Assembly: GCA_029933535.1 (NCBI GenBank)
Contig: JAOZNZ010000073.1
Coordinates: 1-10,476 of the forward strand
Direction: 5' to 3'
Source: a bacterium
GTDB taxonomy: Bacteria; Auribacterota; UBA3054; B51-G9
DNA length: 10,476 nucleotides
Shown: positions 7,004-10,476 of the stretch, one piece after another
Numbering within the stretch: the stretch's first letter is position 1
Layout: every line of letters begins with the position of its first letter
The notes under the pieces: generated by a model
Told to the model about the DNA's origin: nothing
The model's input: only the letters and a program-made list of their open reading frames with translations
The model's database searches: none
Position numbers and translations under genes: made by a program

Positions 7004-8131
7004 TTATGATTTCGGAATAACCAATGGATTTGCCCGAACAGCATTACCTTTTTCATCGATAAAGTATTTACGATCTTTTTTTATATATTGCAGATATTTT
7101 TGATCAGAAACTCTTAAAACAACTTCGTCATAGGATATTTTTCCAGCATCAAACAATAGTTTTAACGATTTGTCCATTGTCACATTTCCAAATTTCTGGC
7201 CAGCTTCCATAAGTGATTTAATCATGTGCATTTTCCCATTTCTAATACTAGCCGCAACTGCATTATTAACAATTAGTGTTTCAGTCGCAAGAATTCTTTT
7301 CGCGGCATTTCTTTGTGGTATAAGCTGCTGAGCAAATACACCAAGTAAGGTTGCGGCAAGCTGCATTCTTATTTGATTTTGTTGATGGCCCGGGAATACA
7401 TCAATAATCCTATCAATAGCTTGAATAGCATCGTTAGTATGAAGTGTGGCAATAACAAGATGACCTGTTTCGGCAGCAGTAATTGCCGCCTGCATCGTTT
7501 CTATATCGCGCATTTCACCGACAACGATTACATCAGGAGCCTGTCGCAACACATATTTTAAAGCTTTTGCAAAAGAGTTTGTGTCATTCCCTATTTCACG
7601 CTGATCAATTATTCCTTTGTTATTTTTTTGTATGTATTCTATGGGGTCTTCAACGGTAATGATGTGAGATGATTTAGTTTTGTTGATAAAATCAATAATA
7701 CCGGCAATAGTCGTAGTTTTCCCCGAACCTGCCGAACCTGTAATTAGAATCAACCCGTTATTTTTAAGAGCAAAATCTTTTAAAGCATCTGGAATACCAA
7801 GTGAATCTATATTAGGAACTTTAGTAGAAATAATTCTAAAAACAGCGCTGATAGAATTTTTTTGAAAATATATATTAGCGCGAATTCTTAATTCATCAGA
7901 AATTGAATACGAAAAATCATATTCTTTGTCTATAAAAATCTGTTCACGCTTATCTTCACTAACTAAGTTTAAAATCATCTTTTCAGCGTCATTGTGCGAC
8001 AGCTTCTTTTCACCAATTTTTTCCCATTCGGAATTGATTCTTAACATTGGCTCTGAGTCTTTAGTTATGAGCACATCACTTGCCCCTTTCTCATGAGCAT
8101 ATTCTAATATTTCAATAATTTTATTAAACAT
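7004..8131 (-). CDS. pilT: PilT-type twitching motility / pilus retraction ATPase
   Basis: 375 residues, close to the usual PilT length. It is a hexameric secretion-superfamily ATPase of the cytoplasmic face that powers depolymerisation of type IV pili. The N-terminal PAS-like half (about 1-100) is followed by the RecA-like core: Walker A GSAGSGKT at 132-139, Asp box IITVEDPIEY at 157-166, Walker B with E206 in PDVIVVGEMRD, and His box GHLVIATLHT at 223-232. The ASIRNGKMHMIKSLMEAG segment (294-311) matches the C-terminal PilT motif. The Walker A loop reads SAG where many PilTs have PTG, a conservative change. No other pilus gene is in the window. It could be PilU or another retraction paralogue. 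It has its own 5' gap with no clear Shine-Dalgarno; the 20 bases before the ATG are almost all A and T. Confidence 0.93.
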   Translation of the reverse strand: MFNKIIEILEYAHEKGASDVLITKDSEPMLRINSEWEKIGEKKLSHNDAEKMILNLVSEDKREQIFIDKEYDFSYSISDELRIRANIYFQKNSISAVFRIISTKVPNIDSLGIPDALKDFALKNNGLILITGSAGSGKTTTIAGIIDFINKTKSSHIITVEDPIEYIQKNNKGIIDQREIGNDTNSFAKALKYVLRQAPDVIVVGEMRDIETMQAAITAAETGHLVIATLHTNDAIQAIDRIIDVFPGHQQNQIRMQLAATLLGVFAQQLIPQRNAAKRILATETLIVNNAVAASIRNGKMHMIKSLMEAGQKFGNVTMDKSLKLLFDAGKISYDEVVLRVSDQKYLQYIKKDRKYFIDEKGNAVRANPLVIPKS

Positions 8132-8269
8132 ATTATTAATATTTATTTGTATTTACTTTTACATGTTCAGCAAAGCTGTTAATTCGTCAGGGACATTTCT
8201 GTTTTAAAAGTACACCCGTGGCATATGAACATGAGTACATGTTACTTCTTTAGCAGTGTTCGCGAAGAG

Positions 8270-8285
8270 CCCGGCGTATGCTGGG
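8270..8285. repeat. Short GTAT-loop palindrome (REP-like)
   Basis: CCCGGC-GTAT-GCTGGG forms a 6-bp stem with one G-T wobble. The 11-mer CCGGCGTATGC is repeated exactly on the minus strand at 4241-4231, inside the GH5 terminator, with the same stem and the same GTAT loop. Two intergenic copies about 4 kb apart, both small GC-rich hairpins in AT-rich DNA, point to a dispersed palindrome family, although two copies cannot prove it. Confidence 0.5.
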
Positions 8286-8288
8286 TGA

Positions 8289-8365
8289 TGTTCGGATCAC
8301 GGTTCTCGGACCACCGATCACCGATTACGGATTACGGACTACGGACCACGGGTTTCAGACTACGG
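8289..8365. repeat. Heptanucleotide tandem repeat array at the truB 3' end
   Basis: Eleven consecutive 7-bp units in perfect register, consensus CCGTRRT on the minus strand (AYYACGG on plus). The best units are at 8345-8351, 8338-8344, 8331-8337, 8324-8330 and 8296-8302. The units at 8352-8358, 8303-8309 and 8289-8295 are degenerate. The array begins inside truB: the last two codons (Val-Val) and the TGA fall in its first two units. It fills part of the 223-bp gap between truB and pilT. It resembles short tandemly repeated heptamers known from cyanobacteria and other phyla. There are no spacers, so it is not a CRISPR. Confidence 0.8.
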
Positions 8366-9128
8366 GCAGCGGCAGCAAATTTTTCTCAAATTCTTCCGGT
8401 GTCCATGAAACTATTTCCTCAATTTTATGTGATTGGTCAATTGAATAATTACCGCTTCGGAGTCTCACAAGTGTTTCCATACATCCCCCCCCATTTGACA
8501 GTTTTTCTCCAATATCATTACATAAAGTTCTGATGTAAGTTCCTTTAGAGCAAACAGCGTGAAGAGTTGCACGCGGCCATGCCACGTTTTCAAGAACAAG
8601 TTTTTTAATTGTAATTTTCCTCGGCTCACGATCAACCGTTTTCCCCTCGCGACCAAGTTTATAGAGACGTTTTCCATTAATTTTAACAGCGGAAAACATA
8701 GGTGGCAGTTGCGAAATTTCGCCGCGAAATTGTTGAAGAACTTCTTCTATTTCTTCAGCGCTTCTCGCAGGCGGATTTTCGTCTTTCTCAATCACTTTTC
8801 CCGTAATATCCTGCGAATCGGTTGTCGTACCGAAAAGAATATCGAATCTGTATTCCTTGTCATCTGCAATCAACTGATTTGATAGTTTTGTTGCTTTGCC
8901 GGAAAGTAAGACAAGAACACCAGTTGCTATCGGATCAAGTGTTCCCGCGTGACCAAGTTTATTCAACCTGAAATTGCCTCTGATTTTTGCAACAACATCG
9001 TGAGAAGTCCATTCGGTCGGTTTATCGCAAACAAGGATTCCAGTAATATTTCTTCTTGGTATTTTTTTATTCTGTTGGTTCGTATTGTTCGTCTGATTCG
9101 TCTGATTCATATAATTCATCTGATTCAT
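8355..9128 (-). CDS. truB: tRNA pseudouridine-55 synthase TruB
   Basis: 257 residues. TruB isomerises U55 in the T-loop of tRNAs to pseudouridine in the cytoplasm. The catalytic motif GHAGTLDPIATGVL is at 59-72, with D65 as the nucleophile. The N-terminal ITGILVCDKPTEWTSHDVV block, the LFGTTTDSQDITG segment and the KGTYIRTLCNDIGEKL block are all present. The protein is shorter than E. coli TruB (314) and ends soon after the RLRSGNYS block, so it has little or no C-terminal RNA-binding domain; shorter forms are common. The first 20 residues are an Asn/Gln/Thr-rich stretch (MNQMNYMNQT...) encoded by the 9-bp repeats that also encode the pssA tail. The ATG at 9128 or one of the in-frame ATGs at residues 4 and 7 could be used; all lie before the pssA stop. 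Translational coupling to pssA is likely. Its last codons and stop lie in a heptamer repeat. Confidence 0.95.
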   Translation of the reverse strand: MNQMNYMNQTNQTNNTNQQNKKIPRRNITGILVCDKPTEWTSHDVVAKIRGNFRLNKLGHAGTLDPIATGVLVLLSGKATKLSNQLIADDKEYRFDILFGTTTDSQDITGKVIEKDENPPARSAEEIEEVLQQFRGEISQLPPMFSAVKINGKRLYKLGREGKTVDREPRKITIKKLVLENVAWPRATLHAVCSKGTYIRTLCNDIGEKLSNGGGCMETLVRLRSGNYSIDQSHKIEEIVSWTPEEFEKNLLPLPVV

Positions 9129-9894
9129 TATTTTGTGATGTAGTATTCGAGATTTCTATTTCCGGTTTAAAAAATGTTCTAATATATTTTACCAATCCAT
9201 AAATCGTATAGCCGGTAAAAATAACAAATAAAGTAATTCCCGGGCAAACTATAATTAATACAATGATTCCTGCCGCAAGCGCGAGATACCCAAACGGATG
9301 CTTTCTCCACAAATTCTGCTTCGCCGGCGCGGGGAAACGAATAGTGCTTACCATAAGCACGCCAAGAGCGACAGCAACAAAAGGAAGAATCCATTGCGCG
9401 GCAAGTACACTCTGTGGAAAAATACCATTTCCAACAAGCATAAAATACGACGCGATAACACCTGCAGCAGCCGGTGTAGGAATACCTGAAAATGATTTCG
9501 TTTCATCCTCAATTCTTGAATTAAATCGTGCGAGGCGTAATGCCGCACATCCAGCATAGACAACACAAATCAGGAAACCGAATTTACCGATGTTTCCGCT
9601 TGAGAGTGCATAACGATAAACCATAATTGCCGGCGCGACGCCGAAACTTACAAGATCGGCCAATGAATCGAATTCAATACCAAATCTGCTTGTCGTTTTA
9701 GTCACTCTTGCAATCAGGCCGTCAAAGACGTCAAAAATCATTGCGAGAATAAGGCATTCAGCCGCTTGTTTATAATGTTGATCGCTTTCAAGAACAAGAG
9801 TTATTGCCTTAATTCCGAGAGCGAGATTAGTTGCTGTAAACAGATTAGGCAAAATGTAAACAGTACCTTTCAATTTAATTTTTTTAATTTTCAT
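9067..9894 (-). CDS. pssA: CDP-diacylglycerol-serine O-phosphatidyltransferase
   Basis: 275 residues. This integral membrane enzyme joins serine to CDP-diacylglycerol to make phosphatidylserine, the precursor of phosphatidylethanolamine. The CDP-alcohol phosphotransferase motif DX2DGX2ARX8GX3DX3D is complete (D55, D58, G59, A62, R63, G72, D76, D80). The FSGIPTPAAAG segment and several hydrophobic helices (about 42-58, 105-120, 140-156, 167-182, 200-235) fit the PssA group of the family, favouring serine over glycerol-phosphate or inositol as acceptor. The C-terminus is a very acidic tail of repeated Glu-Ser-Asp/Glu-X-Tyr triplets, encoded by a 9-bp repeat and shared out of frame with truB. 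It begins 22 bp after the mtnP stop, and the gap is itself a short repeat without a Shine-Dalgarno. Confidence 0.93.
   Translation of the reverse strand: MKIKKIKLKGTVYILPNLFTATNLALGIKAITLVLESDQHYKQAAECLILAMIFDVFDGLIARVTKTTSRFGIEFDSLADLVSFGVAPAIMVYRYALSSGNIGKFGFLICVVYAGCAALRLARFNSRIEDETKSFSGIPTPAAAGVIASYFMLVGNGIFPQSVLAAQWILPFVAVALGVLMVSTIRFPAPAKQNLWRKHPFGYLALAAGIIVLIIVCPGITLFVIFTGYTIYGLVKYIRTFFKPEIEISNTTSQNNESDELYESDESDEQYEPTE
9073..9126 (-). repeat. 9-bp tandem repeat read in two frames (pssA tail and truB N-terminus)
   Basis: Six consecutive minus-strand 9-mers, consensus near GAATCAGAC: 9126-9118, 9117-9109, 9108-9100, 9099-9091, 9090-9082 and 9081-9073. The third and fourth are identical. 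In the pssA frame each unit starts with Glu (ESD, ELY, ESD, ESD, EQY, EPT). In the truB frame the same bases give Met/Thr-Asn-Gln/Tyr/Asn triplets. A 9-bp period leaves both frames intact if units are gained or lost. Confidence 0.85.
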
Positions 9895-9896
9895 AT

Positions 9897-9914
9897 CATT
9901 TCAATCGTTTCAAT
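9897..9914. repeat. Two tandem 9-mers in the mtnP-pssA spacer
   Basis: CATTTCAAT (9897-9905) and CGTTTCAAT (9906-9914) are adjacent and differ at one base, filling almost all of the 22-bp gap between the mtnP stop and the pssA start. They occupy the place where a ribosome binding site would be expected, and no AGGAG-like sequence is present. Confidence 0.5.
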
Positions 9915-9916
9915 CA

Positions 9917-10476
9917 TTAAATAGTATTCAGTATAGCACTAAGCCGTTTCTTTGTTTCTTCAGAAATTTTGTCTTTCGGGGTTAATAATGCTCCAACCAA
10001 AGAATCGGCACAACAGCACTGATTCGGCATAATAGTTTTTTTCGTAAATTCTAATAAAATTCTTTTCGTCTGCTCAATATTCTGACCAATTATCCTTAAA
10101 ATATCACTGATGTTAACATCTTCCGACTTATCACGCCAACAATCGTAATCGGTAACATGAGCTAACGTCACGTAACAAATACCGGCTTCACGGGCAAGTT
10201 TTGCTTCTGTTAAGTTTGTCATTCCAACCACATCAGCATTCAAAACGTTTCTGTAAAAACCGGCTTCAGCACGCGTAGAAAATGCAGGTCCTTCAATATT
10301 AACATAAGTTCCGCAATTGTGTACTTCCGCCCCGGTATCATGAACAGCTTCAACCAGATTCTTGTGCATTTCGGGACAAACCGGATTTCCAAAAGAAACG
10401 TGTGCAACAATTCCGTTACCAAAAAATGTATCATTTCTATTTTGTGTTCTATCAAAAAACTGATCAACAACAACAA
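9917..10476 (-). CDS. mtnP: S-methyl-5'-thioadenosine phosphorylase, N-terminus beyond window
   Basis: 185 complete codons are visible from the right edge to the TAA at 9919-9917. The family is usually near 280-300 residues, so about 100 N-terminal residues are missing. The enzyme splits methylthioadenosine with phosphate into adenine and methylthioribose-1-phosphate in methionine and purine salvage. The visible part begins in the VVVDQFFDRTQNR segment, with FFGNGIVAHVSFGNPVCPE next, then NIEGPAFSTRAEAGFYR (phosphate and ribose region), VVGMTNLTEAKLAREA and LAHVTDYDCW. The Asp residues of TDYD favour a 6-aminopurine base and hence MTAP over guanosine/inosine phosphorylase. A purine phosphorylase of looser specificity remains possible. 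It heads the visible mtnP-pssA-truB run. The real start lies outside the window; the internal Met at 10369 is not the start, because conserved MTAP sequence continues upstream of it. Confidence 0.93.
   Translation of the reverse strand, partial: VVVDQFFDRTQNRNDTFFGNGIVAHVSFGNPVCPEMHKNLVEAVHDTGAEVHNCGTYVNIEGPAFSTRAEAGFYRNVLNADVVGMTNLTEAKLAREAGICYVTLAHVTDYDCWRDKSEDVNISDILRIIGQNIEQTKRILLEFTKKTIMPNQCCCADSLVGALLTPKDKISEETKKRLSAILNTI

Noticed and set aside
6868..7056. 62-codon minus-strand frame across the pilT 3' end and gap
   Set aside because: It overlaps pilT in another frame and then runs through repeat debris; no domain or start signal supports it.
8228..8244. Operator-like partial palindromes around ACATG in the pilT upstream region
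   Set aside because: Matches are short and imperfect, and similar ACATG strings are expected in such AT-rich DNA.
8289..8365. CRISPR-like array
   Set aside because: Units are 7 bp and directly adjacent with no spacers; no cas gene is present.
8225..8533. Plus-strand 102-codon frame over the heptamer array and the truB 3' end
   Set aside because: It is built from the tandem repeat and the antisense of truB, with no recognisable protein features.

Overview
The window is an AT-rich stretch of a bacterial chromosome in which every gene I can support lies on the minus strand, so transcription runs from right to left. Two large secreted glycoside-hydrolase-like proteins carry or encode a PEP-CTERM sorting signal (Pro-Glu-Pro, a hydrophobic segment and a basic end). 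They stand beside several laminin-G/concanavalin-like accessory domains and short extragenic palindromes. This mix suggests a member of the Planctomycetota/Lentisphaerota/Verrucomicrobiota group that degrades polysaccharides. That placement is inference from gene style, not from a marker gene. No start codon here has a convincing Shine-Dalgarno sequence.

Layout, in transcription order. At the right edge is a housekeeping cluster: the C-terminal two thirds of an S-methyl-5'-thioadenosine phosphorylase (mtnP), then a CDP-diacylglycerol-serine O-phosphatidyltransferase (pssA), then tRNA pseudouridine-55 synthase (truB). truB overlaps the pssA end by 62 bp. The truB stop codon lies inside a 7-bp tandem repeat array. 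After a 223-bp gap containing a small palindrome comes a stand-alone pilT-type retraction ATPase. A gap of about 190 bp follows, with a perfect 14-bp inverted repeat and other repeat debris. Next is a secreted GH5-like (clan GH-A) enzyme with accessory domains and a PEP-CTERM tail, closed by a strong intrinsic terminator. The last 4.2 kb holds two tandem secreted GH43-like beta-propeller enzymes. The first is 909 codons as read; its paralogue runs off the left edge and is open over all visible codons.

The mtnP-pssA-truB genes cover purine/methionine salvage, phospholipid synthesis and tRNA modification and share no pathway; they look like an ordinary co-transcribed run. The three hydrolases look like an accessory carbohydrate-degradation locus, with GH43-type cleavage of (arabino)xylan-like side chains or short oligosaccharides next to a GH5-like endo-acting enzyme. 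Substrates cannot be read from sequence alone.

The best observation is in the complete GH43-like gene. A nine-base homopolymer just before its 3' end places the frame so that the protein misses a textbook PEP-CTERM ending (F-R-K-R-stop). It reads on instead through a hairpin repeat and gains a repeat-encoded tail. One extra base in the homopolymer restores the canonical end. Other points are the uneven divergence of the GH43 pair, a dual-coding 9-bp repeat at the pssA/truB overlap, and short GTAT-loop palindromes shared by two distant intergenic sites. I see no CRISPR array, tRNA, rRNA, intact transposase or defence system.
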